Position numbers and translations under genes: made by a program
Part shown: positions 26,928 to 34,238 of the stretch, in pieces
Layout of the letters: each line of letters starts with the position of its first letter
How positions within the stretch are numbered: position 1 is the stretch's first letter
The notes under the pieces: model-generated
Seen by the model: only the letters and a program-made list of their open reading frames with translations
Databases searched by the model: none
What the model was told of the DNA's origin: nothing
Source: DATEHQ01 sp035279525
GTDB lineage: Bacteria; Chloroflexota; Dormibacteria; Dormibacterales; Dormibacteraceae
Assembly (NCBI GenBank): GCA_035279525.1
Contig: DATEHQ010000100.1
Location: 145,598 to 209,597 of the forward strand
Reading direction: 5' to 3'
Length of the DNA: 64,000 bases

Positions 26928-27146
26928 CTCACCCTGGTCACCCGCCGCGGTTGCCATCTGTGCGATCACGCCCTCGACCTCCTGCGCGAGCTCGGGGCCG
27001 AACCAGAGGTCGCCGACGTCGACGCGGACGAGCGGCTGCTCGAGCTGTACGACTGGCGCGTGCCCGTCGTGCTGCTGGATGGGCGGGTGATCGCCGAAGG
27101 AAAGATCGAGCGCGAGGCTCTGGTGCGCGCCCTAGGCGGGGGATGA
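26925..27146 (+). CDS. Glutaredoxin-like protein (DUF836 type)
   Basis: A 73-residue thioredoxin-fold protein. The redox motif is CHLC at residues 10-13 (RRGCHLCDHALDLL), and the cis-proline element is WRVPVVLLDG near residue 46. It follows the LysM gene by 35 bp. It ends 15 bp inside the convergent H-NOX-like gene. A thiol-disulfide role is likely from the fold; the partner is unknown. Confidence 0.8.
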   Translation: MLTLVTRRGCHLCDHALDLLRELGAEPEVADVDADERLLELYDWRVPVVLLDGRVIAEGKIEREALVRALGGG

Positions 27147-27707
27147 CCTCCGGCTGTCGCTGCGTGCCTTGACGCCGACCTCGAACCTGCAGCGCTGGTA
27201 GCCGCGCAGCGCGCACTCCGGCTGGCTGACCTCAGCCGTGACGCCGAACTCGGCCGCCGCGCCCCGGATCACACCCTCGATGGCCGCGCAGGCGTGCAGC
27301 GGCGAGTCGTAGAAGACCTCGACCGAGTCCACGCCCAGACGCCGCGCCTGCACCTTGATGGGCTGAGCCCCAGGCGTGTGGAGCTTCAGGGCCGCGTGAA
27401 GCATCGGTTCCATGTTCAGGAGGAAAGCGCTGAAGTCCCATTTGGGATCGAGCAGGTAGGAGTAGATGCGCAGCATCTCCGGGACCAGGGACTCGCCGAA
27501 GCCCCTCAGGACCTCGGCCGGCGGCGTTTTCGTCACCTCCGCCGTGCGCGCCGCCAGCAGACCCAGCTCCTCGTCCGGGTAGACATCGCCCAGGCCGTAC
27601 TGCTGCGTGGACGGCCGGTCGGCGGCCGCCAGGACCCGCGTCCAGGTGCGGAATCCGAATCGCTCCGCGACGTAGCGGCGGTACTCGTCCAGGATCATGC
27701 CCTGCAC
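27132..27707 (-). CDS. H-NOX-like (haem NO-binding fold) protein
   Basis: A stand-alone 191-residue protein resembling the HNOB/H-NOX fold: start MQGMILDEYRRYVAERFG, then YPDEELGLLAA, LLDPKWDFSAFLLNMEPMLHA and the C-terminal AIEGVIRGAAAEFGV. A His in the position of the proximal haem ligand is present (MEPMLHAALKLHTPG). The family's YxSxR motif appears as YDSPL, so the Arg that holds the haem propionates is missing. Two late cysteines (PECALRGYQRC) are also present. GTG 27707 is chosen to match the family start. It lies 157 bases downstream of an SOS-controlled gene on the same strand. Haem binding is uncertain. Confidence 0.65.
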   Translation of the reverse strand: MQGMILDEYRRYVAERFGFRTWTRVLAAADRPSTQQYGLGDVYPDEELGLLAARTAEVTKTPPAEVLRGFGESLVPEMLRIYSYLLDPKWDFSAFLLNMEPMLHAALKLHTPGAQPIKVQARRLGVDSVEVFYDSPLHACAAIEGVIRGAAAEFGVTAEVSQPECALRGYQRCRFEVGVKARSDSRRSSPA

Positions 27708-27864
27708 TCGCACATCCTAGGTTCGCGGACCCGAGTTGGCAGCGACTTGGTCACGCCTGAGGAGGAGGGGTGGCGCGGGTCCGACGGTCCGGCCAGGCTC
27801 CGTGCCGATGCTGCTGATAATGACTGCTAACAGGAGCATAAGCTCGTGATAACCAGAGAGCCGG
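27708..27864. other. Non-coding interval, locally AT-richer
   Basis: This gap between the H-NOX-like and helical genes holds no gene I can support. The segment 27805-27860 is noticeably richer in A and T than its surroundings and contains TGATAA twice and a short GAGC/GCTC inverted pair. It could contain a promoter or regulator site for the H-NOX-like gene, but no clear -35/-10 pair is visible. Confidence 0.4.
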
Positions 27865-28230
27865 TCAGGCCGAGCGCTGGAGCGCCGGTTCGCTGTCCAG
27901 GCCGCGCATGAAGACCTCCAGCGGCAGCGCCACGTCCTCGAAGTCGCCGCGCAGCAGCTCGAGGTCGGCTCCCGCCTGGTCCAGGCCGGCCACCGCGAGC
28001 TCGATCGTTCGCAGCGAGTCCTCGACGTAGCGCTCCAGCGATCCGCCCAGCGATCGGGCGGCGTTCTCCCGGCGCCAGGCGTCCGCGACCTGCTCGGCCA
28101 GCTCCCGCAGCCGGGCCACGACCGAACCTGCGCGCCGGCCCTCGAGAGGCTCGGACAGCATGCGATCGACCGCCTCGTCGAAGGCGCGGATCAACCGCCG
28201 CAAACGGACCTGGGTGCTCAGCGTACGCAT
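27865..28230 (-). CDS. Small helical protein under LexA control, unknown function
   Basis: I do not recognise this 121-residue protein. It is almost entirely predicted helix, charged and rich in Arg, Glu, Leu and Ala (e.g. VRLRRLIRAFDEAVDRML, VVARLRELAEQVADAWRREN), ending in an acidic segment (LLRGDFEDVALPLEVFMRG). No signal peptide, membrane span or metal motif is seen. ATG 28230 is chosen because a complete promoter with an embedded perfect LexA box ends just upstream; longer starts would read through that promoter. It is likely an SOS gene, possibly co-transcribed with the H-NOX-like gene. Confidence 0.7.
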   Translation of the reverse strand: MRTLSTQVRLRRLIRAFDEAVDRMLSEPLEGRRAGSVVARLRELAEQVADAWRRENAARSLGGSLERYVEDSLRTIELAVAGLDQAGADLELLRGDFEDVALPLEVFMRGLDSEPALQRSA

Positions 28231-28241
28231 GTTCGGGATCA

Positions 28242-28271
28242 ATTGTAGCCGAACGCCTGTTCGAGCTGCAA
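28242..28271 (-). promoter_or_regulatory. SOS promoter: LexA box between -35 and -10
   Basis: On the minus strand TTGCAG (28271-28266) and TACAAT (28247-28242) are spaced by 18 bases. The spacer contains CGAACAGGCGTTCG (28263-28250), a perfect CGAAC-N4-GTTCG palindrome. The ATG of the helical gene is 11 bases after the -10, so the transcript has almost no leader. The layout is the same as at recA and the LysM gene. Confidence 0.85.
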
Positions 28272-28379
28272 GAGGTGAAGCATTTTGTCTGTTAACGCCC
28301 AGTCGCCGGATTCCATTGGGGCGCCCACCCGCCGAGCGGTCGATGACCTCCGTGCTCCTGCGGGTCGCCGCAGAGCCGG

Positions 28380-28982
28380 CTAGGGGGCGAAGATGCGGCA
28401 CAGGCTCTTGGCCAGCGCCTCGGCCTCGACGCCTGGATGGATCAGGAAGTGCCCCACGGCGTCGCTCACGGCGCCGACCACCGCGCGGCCGAAGACCTGC
28501 GGATCCTTGTCGGCGTAGAAGGGGTCGTGCAGCATCGCGTGCCGCACCTCCTCGGCCACCGCATCCGCGAAACGTGACTGGAGGTCGTGGCGCACCTGGT
28601 CGACGCCCGCACTCAGGCCGACCGACTCGACGATCAGCAGCCGGGCGACCGAGGAGCGCTCGAAGCAGGACCGGACGAAGGTCGTGATGCCCAGCCGCAG
28701 CCGCTCGTGGTGGTCGCGGCCGGTCGCCGCGCTGGCCAGCACGTTGCGGATCAAAGCGCCGCCTTCCGCGGCCAGCAGCTCCCGGAAGCAGTGCTCCTTC
28801 GACTTGAAGAACTCGTAGAACGCCGACTTCGAGACCCTGGCCCGGGCCACGATCTCGTCGACGGACGTCACGTTGTAGCCACGGGAGGCGAAGAGCTCGA
28901 GCGCCGCCTCGGCGATCCGTGAGCGACGGTGCTCCGCCCGGGCGTCCCGTCGGAGCCGGCCCGGTGTCGTCGCGATCGCCAT
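28380..28982 (-). CDS. TetR-family transcriptional regulator
   Basis: A 200-residue TetR/AcrR-type repressor. The N-terminal helix-turn-helix is clear (RIAEAALELFASRGYNVTSVDEIVARARVSKSAFYEFFKSKEHCF), and the rest is an all-helical ligand-binding domain. It starts 13 bases after the acyl-CoA dehydrogenase stop on the same strand, so it is probably the last gene of that operon and may bind the CAGTAC/GTACTG palindrome upstream of it. An acyl-CoA ligand is plausible from context only. Confidence 0.9.
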   Translation of the reverse strand: MAIATTPGRLRRDARAEHRRSRIAEAALELFASRGYNVTSVDEIVARARVSKSAFYEFFKSKEHCFRELLAAEGGALIRNVLASAATGRDHHERLRLGITTFVRSCFERSSVARLLIVESVGLSAGVDQVRHDLQSRFADAVAEEVRHAMLHDPFYADKDPQVFGRAVVGAVSDAVGHFLIHPGVEAEALAKSLCRIFAP

Positions 28983-28995
28983 CAGAGCCGGCCTG

Positions 28996-30195
28996 TCAGG
29001 TTTCGCTCTCGGCCAGGGCTCGCGAGATGACCATGCGCTGGATCTCGCTGGTGCCTTCGAAAAGGGTGTAGATCTTGGCGTCGCGATGCCACTTCTCGAC
29101 CGGGAAGTCGCGGATGTAGCCGTAGCCGCCGCAGATCTGGATCGCCATCTCGGTCACCTTGACCGCGACCTCGCCGGCCTTCAGCTTGGCCATCGAGCCC
29201 TCGGCGTGCTTGAACTCGCCGCCGCTGCGGCCCTCCCACAGCGCCCGCCAGATCAGCGCGCGCGTGGCCTCGATCTCCGTGGCCATGTCCGCGAGCATGA
29301 AGGCGATCGCCTCGTTTTCGATCAGCAGCCGCCCGAACTGCTTGCGCTCCTTGGCGTAGTGCAGCGCGAACTCGAAGGCCGCCCGTGCGATGCCCAGGGC
29401 TTGCGCCCCCACGATGGGTCGCGTCAGCTCGAAGGTCTTGAGCGCCACGGACGACCTCTGGCGGTTGCCCTCGCGCGCGCGGGCCAGCCTCGCCTCGAGC
29501 TTCTCCGTCCCCCCGAGCACGTTCTCGGCCGGGATCACGCAATCCTCGAGCAGCACCTCGGCGGTGTGCGAGGCCCGGATGCCCATCTTCTTCTCTTTCT
29601 TGCCCATGGTCAGACCCCTGGTGCCCGGTCCGACCACGAAGCTGGCCTGCCCCCGCGTGCCGAGCTCGGGCTCGACCGCCGCCACGACCACGTGCACGTC
29701 GGCGATGCCGCCGTTGGTGATGAAGACCTTCTGGCCGTTGATGACCCAGTCGCCGTTCTTGCGGATCGCGCGGGTCTTCATCGACGACACGTCCGACCCG
29801 GCGTCAGGCTCGGTCACCGCGAATGCGCCGAGGGCCGGCTTGTCCGGCGTTCCGTAGCAGGCCGGAAGCCACGTCGCGATCTGCTCCGGCGTGCCCTGGG
29901 TGAAGATGGCGGCCACCGGAAGCCCGGTGCCCTGGATCGCCAGAGCGATGCCCGCGCAGCCCCAGGTCAGCTCCTCGGCGACCAGGGCCGGCATGATGCC
30001 GGTGGTGTCGGAGAAGGTCTGCTGGAGGAACTCCACGCCGTAGAGCCCGACCTCGGCCGCCTTCTTGACGATCGGCCACGGGAACTCTTCCTTTTCGTCG
30101 TACTCGTGCGCGACGGGCCGGATCTCCTTCTCGGCGAAGCCGTGGACCCAGTCTCGGATCTCCTTCTGCTCGTCCGTCAGCTCGAACGAAATCAT
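28996..30195 (-). CDS. Acyl-CoA dehydrogenase
   Basis: FAD-dependent alpha,beta-dehydrogenation of an acyl-CoA. The 399-residue protein shows FAVTEPDAGSDVSSMKT (FAD contact), FITNGGIADV, the substrate segment GIRASHTAEVLLEDC and the C-terminal QICGGYGYIRDFPVEKWHRDAKIYTLFEGTSEIQR region. In the last motif the Glu of EGTSEIQ is the usual catalytic base. ATG 30195 is chosen; it has GAGGG upstream and leads straight into FELTDEQKEIRDW. The length and motifs fit short-chain or branched-chain acyl-CoA dehydrogenases. Chain-length preference cannot be read. Confidence 0.94.
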   Translation of the reverse strand: MISFELTDEQKEIRDWVHGFAEKEIRPVAHEYDEKEEFPWPIVKKAAEVGLYGVEFLQQTFSDTTGIMPALVAEELTWGCAGIALAIQGTGLPVAAIFTQGTPEQIATWLPACYGTPDKPALGAFAVTEPDAGSDVSSMKTRAIRKNGDWVINGQKVFITNGGIADVHVVVAAVEPELGTRGQASFVVGPGTRGLTMGKKEKKMGIRASHTAEVLLEDCVIPAENVLGGTEKLEARLARAREGNRQRSSVALKTFELTRPIVGAQALGIARAAFEFALHYAKERKQFGRLLIENEAIAFMLADMATEIEATRALIWRALWEGRSGGEFKHAEGSMAKLKAGEVAVKVTEMAIQICGGYGYIRDFPVEKWHRDAKIYTLFEGTSEIQRMVISRALAESET

Positions 30196-30230
30196 GCTTT
30201 CCCTCGCACTCCTTGCCCTTTCCAACGCTT

Positions 30231-30248
30231 CAGTACTCAAACGTACTG
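30231..30248. promoter_or_regulatory. Palindromic operator candidate upstream of acyl-CoA dehydrogenase
   Basis: CAGTACTCAAACGTACTG has perfect 6-bp arms (CAGTAC and GTACTG) around a 6-bp centre. It lies 36 bases before the acyl-CoA dehydrogenase start. The size and symmetry suit a TetR-family operator, and the tetR gene is the next gene in that operon, so autoregulation is a reasonable inference. Confidence 0.6.
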
Positions 30249-30316
30249 GTTGCTCGGCCGACGTTACGACGCGCGGCGTCAGCGTGTCAAGGACTTGAAT
30301 CCGCCGGCGTCGAGAA

Positions 30317-31063
30317 TCAGGCCAGGAGCTTCACCACGGCCACCAGGCCGCCCACCACGATCACCGCCCGGAGCACCCCCGGCGACAGCCTCCTCCCCAC
30401 CGCGGCGCCCAGCTGGCCCCCGACGACGCTCGAGACGGCGAGGAGCACGGCGGGGAGCCAGGCCACATGGGCGAGCAGCACGAAGAGCACCGCCGCGACG
30501 CCGTTGACGATCGCGGCCACGACGTTCTTCAGCCCGTTGATGCGCTGGAGGTCGTCGCTGAGGAGCAGCCCCATGATCCCCACCAGGATCACGCCCTGCG
30601 CAGCGCCGAAGTATCCGCCGTAGATCGCGGTCAAGAAGACGCCCAACCGCAGCGCCCAGGCGCTGTACGGGCGGTCTCGGTGCACGGCCAGGCGCTTCGA
30701 CAGCCACGGCTGGGCGATCACCAGGGCGACGGCGAAGATGACCAGGACTGGGACGACCTGGTGGAACACGGTCTCGGGCAGGGCGAGCAGGAGCAAAGCG
30801 CCGGTCGCCGCTCCCAGGCCGGCCGGCACGGCCAGGCCGATCACGCGGGCGCGCTGGCCGGCGAGCTCGCGGCGATAGCCGACGACACCGCTGACGTTGC
30901 CGAAAGCCATGCCCACGGTGTTGCTGACGTTGGCCACGACCGGCGAATAGCCCACGGCGAGGAGCACTGGAAAGGTCAGGAGCGAACCCGATCCGACGAT
31001 GGCATTCACCATGCCCGCGAAGAGCCCCGAGGCCAGGATGAAGGCGACCTGGAGCCCGCTCAC
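30317..31063 (-). CDS. TSUP/TauE-SafE family membrane transporter
   Basis: A multi-span protein of the sulfite/organoanion exporter family (248 residues from GTG 31063). It contains about eight hydrophobic segments and the two internal-repeat signatures GLFAGMVNAIVGSGSLLTFPVLL and AIYGGYFGAAQGVILVGIMG. GTG 31063 is chosen because it precedes the first membrane span and lies 13 bases after the enoyl-CoA hydratase stop. Members move sulfonates, sulfite or organic acids. Here the neighbours suggest an organic acid. Confidence 0.88.
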   Translation of the reverse strand: MSGLQVAFILASGLFAGMVNAIVGSGSLLTFPVLLAVGYSPVVANVSNTVGMAFGNVSGVVGYRRELAGQRARVIGLAVPAGLGAATGALLLLALPETVFHQVVPVLVIFAVALVIAQPWLSKRLAVHRDRPYSAWALRLGVFLTAIYGGYFGAAQGVILVGIMGLLLSDDLQRINGLKNVVAAIVNGVAAVLFVLLAHVAWLPAVLLAVSSVVGGQLGAAVGRRLSPGVLRAVIVVGGLVAVVKLLA

Positions 31064-31076
31064 TCGGTGATGGGTG

Positions 31077-31868
31077 TTATTCGCCGGACCAGGTGGGCTT
31101 GCGCTTGGCGAGAAACGCCTCCACTCCTTCACGGAAGTCTTTGGACATGTAGCAGGCGACGATCAGGTCGGAGTCTGCGCCCTGCGGGATCGACTGGTCG
31201 CGGACCCGCCGGAGCGCCTCCTTCGTCGCCCACAGCGTGAGTGGGGCGTTCGCGCCGACCTCCTCGGCCAGCTGCTGTGCCCGGGGCGGCAACGACTCCT
31301 CGTCCGCCGTCACCTCCGACACCAGGCCGCACGCGAGCATCTCGCCGGCGTCCATGAGGCGCGCCCGCATGATCATGTCCTTGAGCCTCGCGATGCCCAA
31401 GAGCGACGCCAGCCGCGCGTAGTTGGGCATGGACAGGCAGTTGCCGAGCGTGCGCGCGATCGGGATTCCGTAGCGAGCGGAGGGCGAGGCGATGCGGAGG
31501 TCGCAGCAAGCCGCGATGGCGGCGCCCGCGCCGGTGCAGGGTCCCGCGATCGCCGCGATGGTGGGCACCCTGACCGCCTCGACGGCGCTCATCACGAGGT
31601 TGCCTCGGGCCTCGTAGTCCAGCGCGTCCTGAGGAGTCGTGAACGAACGGAACTGCGCGATGTCCGTTCCCGCGACAAATGCCTTTCCGCCCGCGCCGGT
31701 GAAGACCATCGCGCGCAGATCGCGCTCGCGATTGGCCTCTTCGCAGGCTTCCAGGAGCCGGCCGTACATGTTCCACGTCAGCGCGTTGCGGGCTTGCGGC
31801 CGGTTGAACGTGACCCAGCGGACATTGCCCCGGCGTTCGGTGATCAGCTCCTGCAGGTCGTCGCTCAC
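31077..31868 (-). CDS. Enoyl-CoA hydratase/isomerase family protein
   Basis: A 263-residue crotonase-fold enzyme. Oxyanion-hole segments are visible: KAFVAGTDIAQF (first) and IAGPCTGAGAAIAACCDLRIAS (second). The residues after the second segment (SARYGIPIARTLGNCLSM) lack the usual Glu pair of classical hydratases in recognisable form, so the precise reaction is open. GTG 31868 overlaps the upstream CoA-transferase stop by 4 bp. It belongs to the CoA-transferase operon. Confidence 0.9.
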   Translation of the reverse strand: MSDDLQELITERRGNVRWVTFNRPQARNALTWNMYGRLLEACEEANRERDLRAMVFTGAGGKAFVAGTDIAQFRSFTTPQDALDYEARGNLVMSAVEAVRVPTIAAIAGPCTGAGAAIAACCDLRIASPSARYGIPIARTLGNCLSMPNYARLASLLGIARLKDMIMRARLMDAGEMLACGLVSEVTADEESLPPRAQQLAEEVGANAPLTLWATKEALRRVRDQSIPQGADSDLIVACYMSKDFREGVEAFLAKRKPTWSGE

Positions 31869-33085
31869 ACCCGCTGTCCTCGCCCCTTCGCGGTCACGAT
31901 GCCGCGAGTCAACAGCTCGTCGATCCGCGCGGCGCTGTAGCCCAGCTCCGTGAGCACATCCACGGTGTCCTGGCCCAGGCTCGGCGCGGCCCGCTCGCGG
32001 CGCACCGCCGACTTCGAGAAGCGCATCGGCGAGCCGAGCTGCCGCACGGTCCCGAGCGTCGGGTGCGGCGCATCCCAGAAGAAATCGCGGCTCTCGAGCG
32101 CCGCGTCGTGGAACACCTGGCCCATGTCCTGGATGGGTGCGCACGGCACGCCCGCCCGCTCGAGAGCGGAGATCCAGTGCTCCACCGTTTGCTGTGACGT
32201 CACCGCCTCGATCTCGGCCGCAAGCGCAGCGCGATTGGCGTGGCGCAGGTTGGCGTCGCCGTACCGGGGATCGTCGACCAGCGATTCCAGGCCGAGGACG
32301 CGACACAGCGCGGTCCAGTTCGGCCGCGTCGTCGCCCCGAGGGTCAGCCAGCCGTTCGAAGCTCGAAAGGCCTGGTAAGGGGCGCTCGCCTGGTGGGCCG
32401 ATCCGGAAGGTGCGGGCACCTGGCCGGTCGCGAAATAAAGGCCCGCCTCCCAGACCGTGAGAGACACCGCCGACTCGAACAACGACACGTCGATGTACTG
32501 TCCGGCGCCCGACGCGCCGCGCGCGAGCAGCGCCGCCGTCGCGGCGAGCGCGCCGTACAGCGCGCAGGCCATGTCCGTGACTGGAACGCCGACCTTCACC
32601 GGGTCCTCGCCGGGTTGCCCCGTGATGCTCATCAGGCCGGAGCGCGCCTGCGCCGCGATGTCGAGCCCAGCGCGGTCCTTCAGGGGCCCGTCCTGTCCCC
32701 ACCCCGAAGCCGCGACGTAGACGAGCCGCCGGTTGATGCGGCTCAGCGACGAATAGTCGAGCTCGAGATCCTTCATCGTTCCGGGCCGCAGGTTCTCCAC
32801 GACCACGTCGGCGCCCGCGACGAGCCGGCGAAAGACCTCCTTGCCCTCGGGGCTCTTCAGGTCCAGCGCGATCGACCGTTTGTTGCGGTTGAGGCGCAGA
32901 AAAGCCGAGCCTTCGCCGTCGAGCAGCGGTGCGACGGAGCGGACGGTGTCACCGCCGGCCGGGGTCTCGACCTTGACCACGTCCGCGCCAAGATCGGCCA
33001 GCTGCATCGCGCAAAAGGGTGCCGCCATGTAGTTGCCGATCTCGACCACGCGGATCCCGGCCAGCGGAGGTCTCTCAGTCACCAC
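31865..33085 (-). CDS. Class III (CaiB/BaiF) CoA-transferase, copy 1
   Basis: Transfers CoA between carboxylic acids. The 406-residue protein has the family start LAGIRVVEIGNYMAAPFCAMQLADLGADVVKVE, NRNKRSIALDLKSPEG and the catalytic Asp region RAGLDIAAQARSG (near residue 150-160). It overlaps its neighbour, copy 2, by 11 bp and enoyl-CoA hydratase by 4 bp. The two copies are clearly different proteins, so they may form a heteromer or act on different acids. Substrate not readable. Confidence 0.92.
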   Translation of the reverse strand: MVTERPPLAGIRVVEIGNYMAAPFCAMQLADLGADVVKVETPAGGDTVRSVAPLLDGEGSAFLRLNRNKRSIALDLKSPEGKEVFRRLVAGADVVVENLRPGTMKDLELDYSSLSRINRRLVYVAASGWGQDGPLKDRAGLDIAAQARSGLMSITGQPGEDPVKVGVPVTDMACALYGALAATAALLARGASGAGQYIDVSLFESAVSLTVWEAGLYFATGQVPAPSGSAHQASAPYQAFRASNGWLTLGATTRPNWTALCRVLGLESLVDDPRYGDANLRHANRAALAAEIEAVTSQQTVEHWISALERAGVPCAPIQDMGQVFHDAALESRDFFWDAPHPTLGTVRQLGSPMRFSKSAVRRERAAPSLGQDTVDVLTELGYSAARIDELLTRGIVTAKGRGQRV

Positions 33086-34235
33086 GCCCGCCGATCCATT
33101 CGCGCATCACCTCCTCCGTGTGTTCGCCGAGGCGGGGCGGGGGGCGTCGAATCGACGGTGATGCGGCATCGATCTTCCACGGCGCGCCGACCTGGGTGAT
33201 GCGCCCGGCCGAAGGATGCTCGATCTCGAGCCGCATCCCGCGCTGCTCGGCGAGCGGGCTGGCGAACGCCTCGGCCAAGTCGAGGATCGGACCGGCCGGT
33301 ATCTGCGCCCGCTGCATGATCGTGAGCCACTCCGCTCGCGGACGCCGCCTGAGCCTCGCCTCGATCAGTGCCGTGAGCGCGTCCCGATCAGCCTGGCGCA
33401 GCGCATTCGTGGCGAACCGCGGATCTCCGCCGAGCTCCGGCGCGTCGATCGCCTCGCAGAAACGGATGAACTGCTCGTCGGTCCCCACGGCGAAGTTGAT
33501 GAACCCGTCGGCTGTGGCGAAGCTCCCATACGGCGAGATCGTCGCGTGATGGTTGCCCTCGCTCTTCGGCACCTGCCCGGTCGCGAAGAGCCGCCCCGCC
33601 TGGTACGTCATGAGCGCGAGCAGTGAGTCGTTCAGGGCGACATCGATGTGGCGGCCCTTCCCCGTACGCTCGCGTTCGTAGAGCGAAGCGAGAATCGCAT
33701 GCGCGGCAAACATTCCCGCGGAGATGTCGCCGATCGGGACGCCGACCTTGGTCGGCTCCGCGCCCGGCGGTGCGTTCATGCTCATCATCCCCGACGTGCC
33801 CTGGGCGATCTGGTCGTAACCCGCGAGGGTCGGCTGGTTCTGCCCGTAGCCACTGATCGACGCGTACACGAGCGCCGGCTTGATCTCCTGGAGCCGGGGT
33901 GCACCGAGGCCCAGCCGCGCCACCGCTCCCGGTTTGAAGTTCTCCACGACCACATCGCTTGCGATCGCGAGCGCGATGGCGTCGGAAAGACCGCGCTCCG
34001 TCTTCAGGTCGAGCACGACGCTGCGCTTGTTGCGGTTGACGGACAGGAAGTACGAGGACTCGCCGTCGATGAAGGGTGGACCCCACATCCGCGTCTGGTC
34101 GCCCTTGGGGGGTTCGACCTTTGCGACATCCGCGCCGAGATCGCCGAGCAGCATCGTGCAGTAGGGTCCGGCCAGCGCGTGCGAGAGGTCCAGCACGCGG
34201 ATGCCGGACAGCGGCTGGGGCGAAGTCTCGATCAC
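33075..34235 (-). CDS. Class III (CaiB/BaiF) CoA-transferase, copy 2
   Basis: A 386-residue paralogue of the downstream gene with the same fold: LSGIRVLDLSHALAGPYCTMLLGDLGADVAKVE, NRNKRSVVLDLKTERG and the catalytic Asp in GYDQIAQGTSGMMS. GTG 34235 lies 3 bases after the carboxyltransferase stop. Motif GEP/PTKVGVPIGD is typical of succinyl- or formyl-CoA-dependent members but does not fix the substrate. Confidence 0.92.
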   Translation of the reverse strand: MIETSPQPLSGIRVLDLSHALAGPYCTMLLGDLGADVAKVEPPKGDQTRMWGPPFIDGESSYFLSVNRNKRSVVLDLKTERGLSDAIALAIASDVVVENFKPGAVARLGLGAPRLQEIKPALVYASISGYGQNQPTLAGYDQIAQGTSGMMSMNAPPGAEPTKVGVPIGDISAGMFAAHAILASLYERERTGKGRHIDVALNDSLLALMTYQAGRLFATGQVPKSEGNHHATISPYGSFATADGFINFAVGTDEQFIRFCEAIDAPELGGDPRFATNALRQADRDALTALIEARLRRRPRAEWLTIMQRAQIPAGPILDLAEAFASPLAEQRGMRLEIEHPSAGRITQVGAPWKIDAASPSIRRPPPRLGEHTEEVMREWIGGRGD

Positions 34236-34238
34236 CGC

